Counted from the first letter of the stretch, positions 18,431-27,630 are shown. The stretch: 64,000 bases of DNA from Oenococcus sicerae (GCF_004102045.2 NZ_CP029684.2:930001-994000), one strand, 5' to 3'. Notes: generated by a model from the letters alone, not told the origin. Numbers and translations are program-made.

Positions 18431-18444
18431 TCAAGGAGAAAACT

Positions 18445-19299
18445 ATGAAAGTTTTTGTTACTGCGTCATATGGCAGAATTGCACACCATTTGATTCCGAT
18501 GCTTGCCAAGAATGGTGTTGAAGTACGGGCTGTTGATCCTGACTCAAAAAACGTGCAACCTTTAAAAGATTTAGGTGCTAGCGAAGTCATTGTTGGTGAT
18601 TTGCGCCGTGATGAAATTATTGATAAAGCAATGCATGGCATAGATAAGATTTTTCTCATTTTGCCCGATGCAATGGATGGTGTTGTATCTATGTCCGAGC
18701 GGCTAATTAATGCTGCTAAGCGTGAGCATGTGAAACACTTTGTATTTTCTTCATGTATGAATACTGTTATGGAACTGCTTCAGCATTGGGAAAAGTATGA
18801 AGTCGAGGATATGCTGATGGGCTCGACCTTGAATTACACAATTCTCAAGCCAAGCGGTTATATGGAGATGCATTTTCCTACCGGGCCGAATAGCGCTTTT
18901 GAAACAGGGGAAGTGACAACTTTTATCGGAATGGACCAGCCAGGAACGATGATCAGCCTAGAAGATATTGCAGCGGCAGCTTGTAAAGTGCTGTTGAGTC
19001 AAGACGAATATTATTATGCTTCATTAGATCTCTGTTCTAAAGGAACCGAGACCATGCGCGAAGATCTTGAGTATATCTGCAGCAAAATTGGTAAAGAAGC
19101 CAAAGTTAATATGATCTCAGCGCCAGATACGCCCTCGGTTCATGCAAACGATATGCATGGCAGGATGATGGCTTACCATTCAAACCATCCTTATGTTGGC
19201 AACCCCTTTGACTTCAATGCTTTAATGGGCTACCCAGCGAAAACATTTAAACAGTATGCTGATGAAGTGATTGCAGGCATACAAGTAAAATCCAAGTAA
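18445..19299 (+). CDS. NmrA-family NAD(P)-binding oxidoreductase
   Basis: The 284-residue protein begins MKVFVTASYGRIAHHLIPMLAKNG, a slightly degenerate version of the GxxGxxG Rossmann motif, and continues with an NmrA-like fold (FVFSSCMN, YTILKPSGYME). Related proteins are quinone oxidoreductases or NADPH sensors. The ATG at 18445 has a good AAGGAG sequence; the frame could extend to 18421 but that would overlap the previous gene. It is probably co-transcribed with the dehydrogenase. Confidence 0.85.
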   Translation: MKVFVTASYGRIAHHLIPMLAKNGVEVRAVDPDSKNVQPLKDLGASEVIVGDLRRDEIIDKAMHGIDKIFLILPDAMDGVVSMSERLINAAKREHVKHFVFSSCMNTVMELLQHWEKYEVEDMLMGSTLNYTILKPSGYMEMHFPTGPNSAFETGEVTTFIGMDQPGTMISLEDIAAAACKVLLSQDEYYYASLDLCSKGTETMREDLEYICSKIGKEAKVNMISAPDTPSVHANDMHGRMMAYHSNHPYVGNPFDFNALMGYPAKTFKQYADEVIAGIQVKSK

Positions 19300-19432
19300 T
19301 GTCTCTATCAGTTTTATGCAATCAATTACTTGATCTTATTTATGCGAGTCATCATTGATTCGCGTGATACATTCTGATTTGTTCAGGCTATCTTGAAAAA
19401 TATTGAGTCCTAGCAGCAAAACTAATTAAAAA

Positions 19433-19505
19433 TGCGCAAGGAGGGAATCGAACCCTCATCTCAGGAATCGGAATCCTACGTGATGATCCATTACACTACT
19501 CGCGC
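19433..19505 (-). tRNA. tRNA-Arg(CCG)
   Basis: Full cloverleaf on the minus strand: acceptor GCGCGAG/CTTGCGC, D arm, anticodon loop TTCCGAT (anticodon CCG) and T loop TTCGATT. CCA is not encoded. A TATAAT box at 19516-19521 ends 10 nt before the mature 5' end, so the 5' leader should be only a few bases. Confidence 0.95.
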
Positions 19506-19653
19506 GAACATTACCATTATACTAGACTATCAGCCGGAATTATCTTTTTTTGCTTGGCTGAACATCATGTAGAAAATAAAGCAAGTTATTTTTTTGTCAA
19601 GCTCCGAAAAGGCTGTCAGAATAGCCCAATGGTCAAGCTTTGTCAGAAGCCCG

Positions 19654-19662
19654 TGTTATACT
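19654..19662 (+). promoter_or_regulatory. Extended -10 promoter of gap
   Basis: TGT-TATACT lies 46 nt before the gap ATG; the -35 region is weak. Confidence 0.6.
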
Positions 19663-19708
19663 ATTGAAGGACAATATCCAAATTATTCATAAGAGGAGAA
19701 AATTTTCT

Positions 19709-20734
19709 ATGACTGTAAAGATTGGTATTAATGGATTCGGTCGTATTGGCCGTTTGGCCTTCCGCCGGATCTTAGCTTTGCAAGATAAGGCTTCTGATAT
19801 TGAAGTTGTTGCGATCAACGATTTGACAACACCTTCAATGCTAGCCTACTTGCTCAAGTACGATACCACTCATGGCACTTTGAACGCCGACGTTTCAGCG
19901 AATGATGAGACTGCTACTTTGACGGTTAACGGCAAAGACTATCACATTTATTCCGAAAGAGATGCTCATAACCTTCCTTGGGTTAAGAACGATGGTGTTG
20001 AATATGTACTTGAGTGTACCGGATTCTACACTTCAAAAGAAAAGGCACAAGCCCATATTGACGCTGGTGCAAAACGAGTTTTGATTTCTGCTCCTGCCGG
20101 CAATATTCCGACGATCGTATTTGGCGTTAACCAAGATGTTTTGAAAGCTGAAGACACGATTGTGTCAGCTGGTTCTTGCACGACCCAATCATTAGCGCCA
20201 ATGGCTCGTTTGCTGCAGGACAAGTTCGGTGTTGAAGCTGGCACCATGACCACTGTTCATGCTTATACATCTACTCAAATGATTCTTGATGGACCTCGCG
20301 GCTCTAAGAAACGCAGTAACCGTACAGCTGCTGCCAATACGATTCCTCACAGCTCCGGTGCTGCTAAGGCTATTGGCTTGGTTGTACCTGAAGTTGACGG
20401 CAAAATGAACGGACATGCTCAGCGTGTTGCTGTTATTGATGGCTCTGTGACTGAATTAGTTTCTATTCTCTCAAAGAAAGTTACTGAAGAAGAAGTTAAC
20501 GAAGCCTTCAAAGAATACACTAAGGGCAACGACAGTTTTGGCTGGAACGATGATGAAATTGTCTCATCTGATATCATTAACGATACTCATGGTGCTGTTT
20601 TTGATCCAACTCAGACTCAAATTGTAACGGGCGGCGATCACCAGTTGGTTAAGACTGTTTCTTGGTATGATAACGAGAATGGTTTTACTTGCAACATGAT
20701 TCGCACATTGCTTTACTTTGCTAAGTTAGACTAA
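19709..20734 (+). CDS. gap: Glyceraldehyde-3-phosphate dehydrogenase
   Basis: The 341-residue enzyme oxidises glyceraldehyde 3-phosphate to 1,3-bisphosphoglycerate with NAD+. It has [15 protein letters not shown] at the NAD site and the catalytic C157 in [12 protein letters not shown]. That motif differs from the commoner SCTTNCLAP, which is a divergence and not a loss of the nucleophile. The start at 19709 has a strong Shine-Dalgarno sequence (AAGAGGAG); a TTG start 69 bases earlier falls inside the promoter region. It stands alone, without pgk or tpi. Codon use is strongly biased, as in a highly expressed gene. A terminator follows. Confidence 0.97.
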   Translation: MTVKIGINGFGRIGRLAFRRILALQDKASDIEVVAINDLTTPSMLAYLLKYDTTHGTLNADVSANDETATLTVNGKDYHIYSERDAHNLPWVKNDGVEYVLECTGFYTSKEKAQAHIDAGAKRVLISAPAGNIPTIVFGVNQDVLKAEDTIVSAGSCTTQSLAPMARLLQDKFGVEAGTMTTVHAYTSTQMILDGPRGSKKRSNRTAAANTIPHSSGAAKAIGLVVPEVDGKMNGHAQRVAVIDGSVTELVSILSKKVTEEEVNEAFKEYTKGNDSFGWNDDEIVSSDIINDTHGAVFDPTQTQIVTGGDHQLVKTVSWYDNENGFTCNMIRTLLYFAKLD

Positions 20735-20756
20735 CGGTTGTTAACATCGTTTCACG

Positions 20757-20786
20757 AAGGGCTTCCATTTAGAAGCCCTTTTTTAT
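20757..20786 (+). terminator. Intrinsic terminator of gap
   Basis: A 9-bp perfect stem (20757-20765 with 20772-20780) and a T-rich tail. Confidence 0.9.
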
Positions 20787-20830
20787 TGCTTGGACTTCTA
20801 AATATGGCATTGATTAATTACTCAGTCTGA

Positions 20831-20836
20831 TATACT
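20831..20836 (+). promoter_or_regulatory. -10 box of secG, start-proximal
   Basis: TATACT ends 9 nt before the secG ATG, and no Shine-Dalgarno sequence fits between them. Confidence 0.55.
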
Positions 20837-20845
20837 TAAATCGTT

Positions 20846-21079
20846 ATGGAACATTTTATTTTAACGACAATGATCATTTTAGGAATTATTCTCGTCATCA
20901 GTATTATGATGCAGCCCAGTAAGCAGCAGGATGCATTAAGTGCTTTGTCTGGTGGGGGCAGCGATCTGTTTCAGACACAAAAATCTAGAGGTTTTGAATC
21001 TGTTATGAAGCATGCAACGGCTATCATGGGCGTTATTTGGTTGCTGCTGGGATTGCTATTAATGATTCTCCAGAAATAA
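20846..21079 (+). CDS. secG: Protein translocase subunit SecG
   Basis: The 77-residue protein has two membrane helices joined by a Gly/Ser-rich loop (SALSGGGSDLFQTQKSRG), the standard SecG layout. It joins SecYE in the translocon and aids insertion and export. In many Firmicutes secG precedes rnr and smpB; here it is alone between gap and a tetR gene, closed by a terminator. The mRNA is predicted to be almost leaderless. Confidence 0.93.
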   Translation: MEHFILTTMIILGIILVISIMMQPSKQQDALSALSGGGSDLFQTQKSRGFESVMKHATAIMGVIWLLLGLLLMILQK

Positions 21080-21108
21080 AATAAGCTCATAATGAGCTTA
21101 TTTTTTTT
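21080..21108 (+). terminator. Intrinsic terminator of secG
   Basis: A 10-bp perfect stem (21080-21089 with 21093-21102) and a run of T's. The stop codon touches the stem. Confidence 0.88.
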
Positions 21109-21254
21109 GCCTTATAAAGGAATTGATCCGATAATAAGATGAGTAGTCGAACTTGCAAACGAAATTCTGCTGGCTACAATATTTGGATAATTAGCCAAAA
21201 AGCATATGGCTTTTGATTGATAGTTTATTTAAAAACGTAAAGGAGATTTGCGCC

Positions 21255-21824
21255 ATGTTGACAAACGCAGAGGTTAGAGCTAAGCGAAATATTCAAATGT
21301 CATTTATAGAATTGCTGAAAAAACAGCCTTCTGACACCATTACGATCAAACTCATTACGACAAAAGCTTTGATAAATCGGTCTACCTTTTATCGATACTA
21401 TCAGGACAAGGATTTTCTGATTGCGGACACGTTTTCTTTTTTGCTGCAACGGATCATTGAACAAAACCCGAATGATAATACACCAAAAGAATTCATTAGC
21501 AGCATCGTCATGTACGTTCATGACCATGGCGCTTTTATGAAAAATCTAACCGTCAGGAATAGAGCAGCCTCGATTCCACTGTTCGTCAACATGATCGCTA
21601 ATCTTTTTTTGTCGGCTGATAGTATTCCCAATCTCAATACGACCATGCAGTCAAATATCAAAGCATTGTTTATAAAATCAAAAACACCAGAATATATGGC
21701 CTATATGCTGGCTGGAGGTATGGTCAGTGTTTTGTATAAATGGATGAATGCGGATATGCTCCAAGAACCCAATACCGTCATTAATCTGTTGATGGAACTT
21801 GTTGACTTGACCAACCAAATTTAA
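21255..21824 (+). CDS. TetR/AcrR-family transcriptional regulator
   Basis: The 189-residue protein has a TetR-type helix-turn-helix (ITTKALINRSTFYRYYQDKDFL, about 32-53) followed by an all-helical ligand domain. I start at 21255 because AAAGGAG lies upstream; the frame stays open back to 21213. The MMPL transporter gene starts 127 bases downstream, so the protein probably represses that transporter, as in many TetR/efflux pairs. The 146 bases before it contain small inverted repeats (AAAAGC-N5-GCTTTT near 21199-21215) that could be the operator. Confidence 0.9.
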   Translation: MLTNAEVRAKRNIQMSFIELLKKQPSDTITIKLITTKALINRSTFYRYYQDKDFLIADTFSFLLQRIIEQNPNDNTPKEFISSIVMYVHDHGAFMKNLTVRNRAASIPLFVNMIANLFLSADSIPNLNTTMQSNIKALFIKSKTPEYMAYMLAGGMVSVLYKWMNADMLQEPNTVINLLMELVDLTNQI

Positions 21825-21838
21825 ATTTTCAAAAAAAC

Positions 21839-21887
21839 ATCAAAAAAGAACATGTGTCTTTTTTTAAGATACATGTTCTTTTTTGAT
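21839..21887. terminator. Very long symmetrical hairpin between tetR and the MMPL gene
   Basis: A 17-bp perfect stem (21839-21855 with 21871-21887) extends inward by five more pairs, one of them G-U, to a TTTTT loop. A- and T-tracts inside the arms make it terminator-like on both strands. Confidence 0.75.
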
Positions 21888-21951
21888 ACTATCATCGCAC
21901 TATTTTATATGATAATATTTTTGCTGTTACATTTACGAGGATGGTAAAGTT

Positions 21952-24531
21952 ATGAAAATAGTGTTTGATAAATTTGCAATATGGATTAAAGCTCATGCAA
22001 AAATAAGTATCTCAATTATCTTAATATTGACCTGCGTTTTTGGAATGGGTTTATCAAAAATAAAATTGTCAATGGGCAATGAAATTTTTGTCAGTCAAAA
22101 TTCCAAGGTGTTTAAGGATACAACGACCTACCAAAAGCATTTTGGCGGTGATGGTGTTTATATTTTAATGTCGGGCAAACAAAGCGACTTGCTCAGCCAA
22201 AAAAATCTTAAGAAAATTACCATTTTGTCAAATGACCTTAAGCAAGTTAAGAACGTTCGCGGCACGATGAATATCGTCAGTGTCATGAATGAACAGCTTA
22301 AAAATGCTGCAAATGGTTCGGCGACCTCTTCATTTAATATTTCTGGAGATGGTCAAAATGAAATCATGGCTAATCTGACAAGCGGGCAGCAAGCTAAAAT
22401 TCAGACAACGCTTGAAAATTTATTGAATACTGAGCAGAAAAGTAAAATTCAAAATTATTCGATCAATTTATTGTCTGCTAGCCAAAAAAGCGAGATGGCT
22501 GGGAAAATTGCTACTGGTCAGAATGCACAATTAGCTACGACGGCCGTTATGACAACCGCTCAGACGAAACAAATTCAAAATTATTCTTCTTCACTGTTAA
22601 CTACTCAGCAACAAGCGATTCTCCAAAAAGAAGTTATTAAGGCATTGCCAGCTGTTCAAAATATGAATTCAAAATTACTGCATAATTTGTTGTTTTCCAA
22701 CAATGGCAAATTACCGACGCAGTTAAATCAATTGTTGCCCCAAAATGGCAAACATCTGTTGTTTGTTGTTAATACTTCAGATAAAACAGATATGTCAGTT
22801 TATGTTCAACTTTCTAAAGATATTAACGGGCTGATCAATAAAGAAAATTTTTATCATCGTATTAAAATACGTGTTGCCGGACTGCCTGTTGTTCAAGGAC
22901 AGGTCCAAAATGAAGTTTTCAAAACAATGGGAACTATGTTAGGACTAGCGGTTGTTATCATGATCGTTATTTTATATCTTATTTTCCCGGTTAGACGGCG
23001 TCTGTTATCACTGCTGTTTGTTGTTGTGAGTTTGATTTGGACCTTTGGCATTATGGGCCTGCTAGGTATTCCGTTAACATTAGCCACGATGGCGACTTTG
23101 CCGATCATCATTGGTTTGGGCACAGATTTCGGGGTTCAATTCCATAATCGTTACGAGGAAGAATATCGTCGTGAAAATGATTCCCAAATAGCTGCTGATA
23201 TCGCCATTAGTAATATGGGTCCAGCGGTTGGTATTGCTTTGATCGTTATGTCGCTAAGTTTCTTAACTATGTTCCTCGCAAAAGCACCAATGATGCAGCA
23301 ATTTGGTCTAACACTCGCAATTGGCGTAGTTGCATCTTACATTGTTGAGATCGTCTTAATGTTTGCAACGCTAACATTATTGGATCACAAGAATCCAACG
23401 AAAACCATCAAGGCCACACAAGATTCTAAATTATCAGTTTTGTTAGGTAAATACGCCGGTTTTGTCATTCATCACGCCAAAGCGGTTCTTGCTGTTGGGC
23501 TAATTGCCATGGGGATCGGTTTTTCGCTTGAGCCTAAAGTTGGCGTTCAAACGGATTTATTAAAAATGATTCCGCAGAATATGTCAACGTTGAAGAACAC
23601 AAAATATCTGCAAACAAAAGCTGGCTCAACTACCTATTTGACCTATTTGGTTAAGTCCAACAAAAAATTAGATGTTCAGGACATTCAAACCATTAAAAGA
23701 ATTGGCGCCAGCGAGAATGAGAAATACTCTGGTATTGTTGGTGTCACATCAGTTGCGACCTTGCTGGAACAAAATAATGTTCATATTCAAGGATTATCTG
23801 CACTTGGCGTAAGCAGTTCTATCAAAAATCTGCCGTCTGCTGCTCGCCAAACAACGATTAGCAGTAATAAAAAATTTGCAACCATTCAATTCAAGGTCAA
23901 GAATAAATTAGTGGCAAAAAAACAGTTGGTTTTGTTGAACAAGATCAATCGAGATATTAAAAAAACTTCACACAATGGTTTGAAAATTTCTCCAGCCGGT
24001 GCACAAGTGATGATGCTAAACGGCACAGTCAACATGACTGCCAACCACGACCTGATTATGTTTGCCGGACTAGCTATCATTTTCATTGTCTTGGCGTTGG
24101 TCTATCGTGATTTAAAGCTTGCTATGATGCCAGTTATTCCTATTTTGATCGTATTGGGATTGTCACCATTATCGCTGTATCTGATGAATATTCCCTATAA
24201 TCCGGTCACGATCGCCCTGAGTTCATTGGTACTGGGCATCGGAACTGAATTCACTATTTTGATTTTGGAACGATATAAAGAGGAACGGGATCAAGGTATT
24301 GAAAGCAAGCAAGCAATCATCAGCTCTGTTTCATCGGTCGGTCAAGCTATCACCGTTTCTGGTTTAACTGTCATGGGTGGATTTGCTGCGATTATTTTCG
24401 CATCATTCCCGGTATTGCAGACCTTTGGCCTGATTACGGTTTTAGATACTGGTTTTTCATTGATCAGTGCCCTAACCGTTCTTCCGGCAGTCATCTATTT
24501 ATTTGACAAAAATACTAGAAGAAAAAACTAA
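21952..24531 (+). CDS. MMPL/RND-family transporter
   Basis: The 859-residue protein has about 12 membrane helices in two MMPL halves. Each half has one N-terminal helix, a large outer-face domain, then five helices. Conserved segments are GLGTDFGVQFHNRYEEE in half one and GIGTEFTILILERYKEE in half two. The first outer domain contains a repeated QNYS-(S/I)-N/S-LL motif with flanking Gln-rich helices (residues about 150-225). Such proteins use the proton gradient to move lipids or amphiphilic compounds. The tetR gene directly upstream suggests inducible expression. The substrate is unknown. Confidence 0.9.
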   Translation: MKIVFDKFAIWIKAHAKISISIILILTCVFGMGLSKIKLSMGNEIFVSQNSKVFKDTTTYQKHFGGDGVYILMSGKQSDLLSQKNLKKITILSNDLKQVKNVRGTMNIVSVMNEQLKNAANGSATSSFNISGDGQNEIMANLTSGQQAKIQTTLENLLNTEQKSKIQNYSINLLSASQKSEMAGKIATGQNAQLATTAVMTTAQTKQIQNYSSSLLTTQQQAILQKEVIKALPAVQNMNSKLLHNLLFSNNGKLPTQLNQLLPQNGKHLLFVVNTSDKTDMSVYVQLSKDINGLINKENFYHRIKIRVAGLPVVQGQVQNEVFKTMGTMLGLAVVIMIVILYLIFPVRRRLLSLLFVVVSLIWTFGIMGLLGIPLTLATMATLPIIIGLGTDFGVQFHNRYEEEYRRENDSQIAADIAISNMGPAVGIALIVMSLSFLTMFLAKAPMMQQFGLTLAIGVVASYIVEIVLMFATLTLLDHKNPTKTIKATQDSKLSVLLGKYAGFVIHHAKAVLAVGLIAMGIGFSLEPKVGVQTDLLKMIPQNMSTLKNTKYLQTKAGSTTYLTYLVKSNKKLDVQDIQTIKRIGASENEKYSGIVGVTSVATLLEQNNVHIQGLSALGVSSSIKNLPSAARQTTISSNKKFATIQFKVKNKLVAKKQLVLLNKINRDIKKTSHNGLKISPAGAQVMMLNGTVNMTANHDLIMFAGLAIIFIVLALVYRDLKLAMMPVIPILIVLGLSPLSLYLMNIPYNPVTIALSSLVLGIGTEFTILILERYKEERDQGIESKQAIISSVSSVGQAITVSGLTVMGGFAAIIFASFPVLQTFGLITVLDTGFSLISALTVLPAVIYLFDKNTRRKN

Positions 24532-24582
24532 AGCGAATAAGTTGATTCATTAGATCGCCTACCAGTCATCAATCGATAACTG

Positions 24583-25065
24583 TTAGACGATTTTTGCTTC
24601 ATAGCCCATTTGTCTTAGTAGTTTCAATAGATCAGTCCATGTTAATAGAATCGTCGCTCGGTTGGTGTTGGGATGTACAGCAAGAAGGGGCAGGTTTTTT
24701 AAATCGTGATTGATCAATACTTGTACTTTTTTCTCAACGTCGTGCATTAAAGATAAGGGTGTTACCATACCGGATACTAGGCCTAGCAGGTTTTCTAGTT
24801 CTGTCTCGCTCGAAAAAACCAATTGGCTTCTTGAAATTTTTAAACTTTCTGCCAATTCTTTAAAATCTACTCTCGTGTTATTAGTTAAATACAAATAAAA
24901 CTTGCTGCCGTTCTTTTTCTTCAGTAGCAAATTTTTTACCTTGGGCAGATTTTTGGGGGCATTTGGATCGTCCATTGACCAAATTGCCGGATGCTCAATT
25001 CGCTGGTACTTAATGCCGGATTGATCTAATAAGGTTAATGCTTCTTGTTCGGTTGCTTTTTGCAT
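24583..25065 (-). CDS. Aminoacyl-tRNA deacylase, ProX/YbaK-like
   Basis: The 160-residue protein is a free-standing editing domain related to the insertion domain of prolyl-tRNA synthetase. Characteristic pieces are the lysine segment KVKNLLLKK, the GxxxGxVTPLSL loop (GLVSGMVTPLSL) and HPNTNRATI near the end. Family members hydrolyse mischarged tRNAs such as Ala-tRNA(Pro) or Cys-tRNA(Pro). The ATG at 25065 follows AAAGAGAA; a TTG just before it is an alternative. The gene stands alone. Confidence 0.88.
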   Translation of the reverse strand: MQKATEQEALTLLDQSGIKYQRIEHPAIWSMDDPNAPKNLPKVKNLLLKKKNGSKFYLYLTNNTRVDFKELAESLKISRSQLVFSSETELENLLGLVSGMVTPLSLMHDVEKKVQVLINHDLKNLPLLAVHPNTNRATILLTWTDLLKLLRQMGYEAKIV

Positions 25066-25143
25066 CAAATTCTCTTTTCATTTTGAGCACATGCCCTGAT
25101 ACTTTTGGTTTTATTAACTATTGTTTTTGAATAACTGGCCAAT

Positions 25144-25578
25144 TCATTTCCCATTTTTTGTTTCTTTTTGTTTAAAAACAAGAAATTTGCTGATGATATA
25201 ATTCAAAATGGTGACGATGATCTGGGCAAGCAATTTAACTACTAATGCATATATGCCAAGCAAACGGATGCCGATCCACAGAATTAGCTGTTCAGCGATG
25301 AGCGTGAAACCGCGTCCAAGAAAAAATCGTGCCATTTCAATTGCTTCAGCAATAAATTTTTCATGATGACTATGAAATACGTATGATCTGTTTGTGTAAT
25401 AGCCGAAGATCGTTGCTGCGATCCAAGCGATGATATTAGCTGTGGCCCAGTCTAGTGATGTTAATTGCTCCAAAAGAGCAAACACTAAAAAACTAATAAT
25501 AAAAGCTGAAACGCCGAAAATAACATAATTGGTCATGTTTCTTTTTCGCCGGTAATAGTTTTTGGCCCTATCAAGCAT
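25144..25578 (-). CDS. GtrA-family membrane protein
   Basis: The 144-residue protein has four membrane helices and the GtrA signature (GYYTNRSYVF near 60, ILNYIISKFLVF near the end). GtrA proteins are thought to help move or use lipid-linked sugars for envelope glycosylation. No glycosyltransferase gene is adjacent. The start is divergent from the GH25-like gene with only 44 bp between the start codons. A TATAAT box lies 6 nt before this ATG. Confidence 0.88.
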   Translation of the reverse strand: MLDRAKNYYRRKRNMTNYVIFGVSAFIISFLVFALLEQLTSLDWATANIIAWIAATIFGYYTNRSYVFHSHHEKFIAEAIEMARFFLGRGFTLIAEQLILWIGIRLLGIYALVVKLLAQIIVTILNYIISKFLVFKQKETKNGK

Positions 25579-25584
25579 AAATAT

Positions 25585-25615
25585 ATTATAGCTATCGGAA
25601 AGACTTAGTTATAAT
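25585..25615. promoter_or_regulatory. Divergent start-proximal promoters in a 44-bp gap
   Basis: TATAAT on the minus strand (25590-25585) is 6 nt from the gtrA-type start. TATAAT on the plus strand (25610-25615) is 7 nt from the GH25-like GTG. The -35 region of each would fall on the other promoter. Confidence 0.6.
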
Positions 25616-25622
25616 AAGAAAC

Positions 25623-26501
25623 GTGCAAAAAAAGAAGCGCAAACAACAGAAAAACTTTCTTGACTATCTTTTTTTCATCTTAGTAGCACTTGGATTTGTC
25701 TGGACAATTGCATTATGGTCAACAGCCAAAAGTCCTGCACAAAGCGGCTCAGCTGGGTCGAAGCCGAATAATAGCCGAAGCATTTCAGAAAAAAATAATC
25801 AAACGAGTAAGAAAAAAAGTTCGCAAAATTCGAGCAGTAAAACAAGCAGTTCTTCAAGCAGTTCCGATGCGCAACTTGCTAGTGCAAAACAGAAAAATTT
25901 TGCTTTGGGAACGACCCTGAGCTCGGACCAGCCATATACGGATTATCCTTATTTAAAATCTCAAGGTATTAGTTTTGCTTATTTTCGGGCGACTACTGGC
26001 AGCAGTAGCCTTGATAATCTATTTTCCTCTTCTATCAAGTCAGCCAAAGATGCTGGCCTATCGGTAGGTGCTATGTTGGTTTTTGATTCGTCAACAACTG
26101 CTTATGGTTCTTATTTGTATTTTGTTCAAAAAGTTGGCAAAGAAACTGGCAATTTGCCAATTGCCATCTATGTTAGTGATGATTCGATCACGGACAGTGG
26201 TTCGATTACGAACCTTCAAGGATTAATTCAAGATTTGAAGGATTATTATCCCAATAACTCAGTTATCGTACGCTGTGATAAAGCAATTTATGACAAGGTC
26301 CAAAGCCAGTTGACCAGTCTGAATATTAAGTACTGGCTGATTGAAAATAATTTAGATAACATTGGTTCTGCCGTTCAGTTTGTCCAGTATAATGCTAATG
26401 GGAAGATAGGTTCTGGAATTCGTTCATTTCGTTTGCCGATATCGGCCTTCGATGGTAGTAAAACAGACCTAAAAAAATTCTCTGAAGGAATTGAAAAATG
26501 A
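25623..26501 (+). CDS. Membrane-anchored GH25-like protein, catalytic residues lost
   Basis: The 292-residue protein has a Lys/Arg-rich start, one membrane helix (about 14-32), a Ser/Lys/Asn-rich linker (about 38-85) and a GH25 (muramidase)-like barrel. Barrel landmarks include ISFAYFRATTGSSSLDNLF and KDAGLSVGAML. The usual catalytic residues are missing: the first-strand GIDVS position reads LGTTLS, and the DxE strand reads AIYVSDD. It may bind wall glycan without cutting it, or be a decaying enzyme. The start codon is GTG with no Shine-Dalgarno sequence. It overlaps the next gene by 4 bases. Confidence 0.75.
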   Translation: MQKKKRKQQKNFLDYLFFILVALGFVWTIALWSTAKSPAQSGSAGSKPNNSRSISEKNNQTSKKKSSQNSSSKTSSSSSSSDAQLASAKQKNFALGTTLSSDQPYTDYPYLKSQGISFAYFRATTGSSSLDNLFSSSIKSAKDAGLSVGAMLVFDSSTTAYGSYLYFVQKVGKETGNLPIAIYVSDDSITDSGSITNLQGLIQDLKDYYPNNSVIVRCDKAIYDKVQSQLTSLNIKYWLIENNLDNIGSAVQFVQYNANGKIGSGIRSFRLPISAFDGSKTDLKKFSEGIEK

Positions 26502-27505
26502 TAAAACTTGGTTTGGTGGGCACCCATTGGATCACTGCGCAGTTCGCCGAAGCTGCGATCGCATCGGGTAATTATGAAATTGTTGCGATCTATTCCCGGC
26601 AAAAAAAGAATGCGCTCGCTTTTGCTGAACAAATTCATCAGACGCAGGCCGTTTTATATGATGATTTTGATGTTTTTTTAGACTCGGGTATTCAGACTGT
26701 TTATTTAGCCTCGCCGAACTCTTTTCACTTTCAACATGCTAAAGCTGCGATCGAACATGGTGTTGATGCAATTGTTGAAAAACCAGTTGTTTCTAATCCG
26801 AGCGAATTCAAAATCATTCTTGATTGTTTAGCGAATCACCCGGAGGTTCGATTATTTGAGGCAGCTAGAAATTATCATGATGCCAATTTTCAAGCAATCA
26901 AAGAGGCCATCACGAATTTGGCGGGACTTCAGGCTGCTAATTTATTTTATACGCATTATTCCAGTCGTTTTGATGAATACTTAGCCAATCCGGATAATCC
27001 GCCAAATGTCTTTACGACGAAATTTTCTGGCGGCGCACTTTATGATCTAGGCATTTATCCCTTGTATGATGTCGTTGGTTGGTTTGGTTATCCTAAAGAG
27101 GCTGACTATCAAGCTCAATTGCTAAAAAGTGGTGTTGATGGTTTTGGCTGGATTCATTTGAAGTACGATAATTTTTCAATCGGTATCTTTATTTCAAAGA
27201 CCTTTAATTCCGAATCGCAAAGTGAAATTTTTGCTTTAAAAGAGACAATTAGAATTGATAGTCCGTCCGAATTAAATCAGGTAACTGCATTCGATGGCCA
27301 AAACAGCAGGATTATTGTTCAGGGAAACGGTCAAAACCCACTTTTGGATGAAGTAAAGGATTTTGCCAGTGTGTTAAATGATCGTTATGCCAAGGCTAAT
27401 TCAGATAAATATGAAGATTGGCTGGCAACAGCTTCTCAAGTGACTCAACTGTTGTTTGATTTACGCAAATCGGCTGGTATTAGATTTTCAGCTGACAACG
27501 ATTGA
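26498..27505 (+). CDS. Gfo/Idh/MocA-family oxidoreductase
   Basis: The 335-residue protein has an N-terminal Rossmann domain (KLGLVGTHWITAQFAEAA), the family's EKPV motif (VEKPVVSNPSEF) and a C-terminal alpha/beta domain with GGALYDLGIYPLYDVVGWFG. Such enzymes act on sugars, polyols or related compounds with NAD(P). The substrate is unknown. The 4-base overlap (ATGA) with the GH25-like gene suggests coupled translation, and a tRNA-Arg begins 8 bases after its stop codon. Confidence 0.9.
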   Translation: MIKLGLVGTHWITAQFAEAAIASGNYEIVAIYSRQKKNALAFAEQIHQTQAVLYDDFDVFLDSGIQTVYLASPNSFHFQHAKAAIEHGVDAIVEKPVVSNPSEFKIILDCLANHPEVRLFEAARNYHDANFQAIKEAITNLAGLQAANLFYTHYSSRFDEYLANPDNPPNVFTTKFSGGALYDLGIYPLYDVVGWFGYPKEADYQAQLLKSGVDGFGWIHLKYDNFSIGIFISKTFNSESQSEIFALKETIRIDSPSELNQVTAFDGQNSRIIVQGNGQNPLLDEVKDFASVLNDRYAKANSDKYEDWLATASQVTQLLFDLRKSAGIRFSADND

Positions 27506-27513
27506 TTTTTCCT

Positions 27514-27586
27514 GGCTCAATAGTTTAATTGGATAAAACACGGACCTCCTAAGTCTAAGCTCCCGGTTCGATTCCGGGTTGGGCCA
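27514..27586 (+). tRNA. tRNA-Arg(CCT)
   Basis: Cloverleaf on the plus strand: acceptor GGCTCAA/TTGGGCC, D arm GTTT/AAAC, anticodon loop CTCCTAA (anticodon CCT), T loop TTCGATT. The base of the anticodon stem has a C-A mismatch. No promoter is visible, so it is probably processed from the transcript of the preceding gene. Confidence 0.93.
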
Positions 27587-27596
27587 TTACGATAAT

Positions 27597-27630
27597 AAAA
27601 CCGCCATCATTGAGTTGACGGTTTTTGTTT
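27597..27630 (+). terminator. Intrinsic terminator after tRNA-Arg
   Basis: AAAACCG pairs with CGGTTTT across a partly paired loop and a T-rich end follows. Confidence 0.75.

Noticed and set aside
21199-21215. Small palindrome before tetR as its operator
   Set aside because: Six-base arms in AT-rich DNA are too common to call an operator without comparison.
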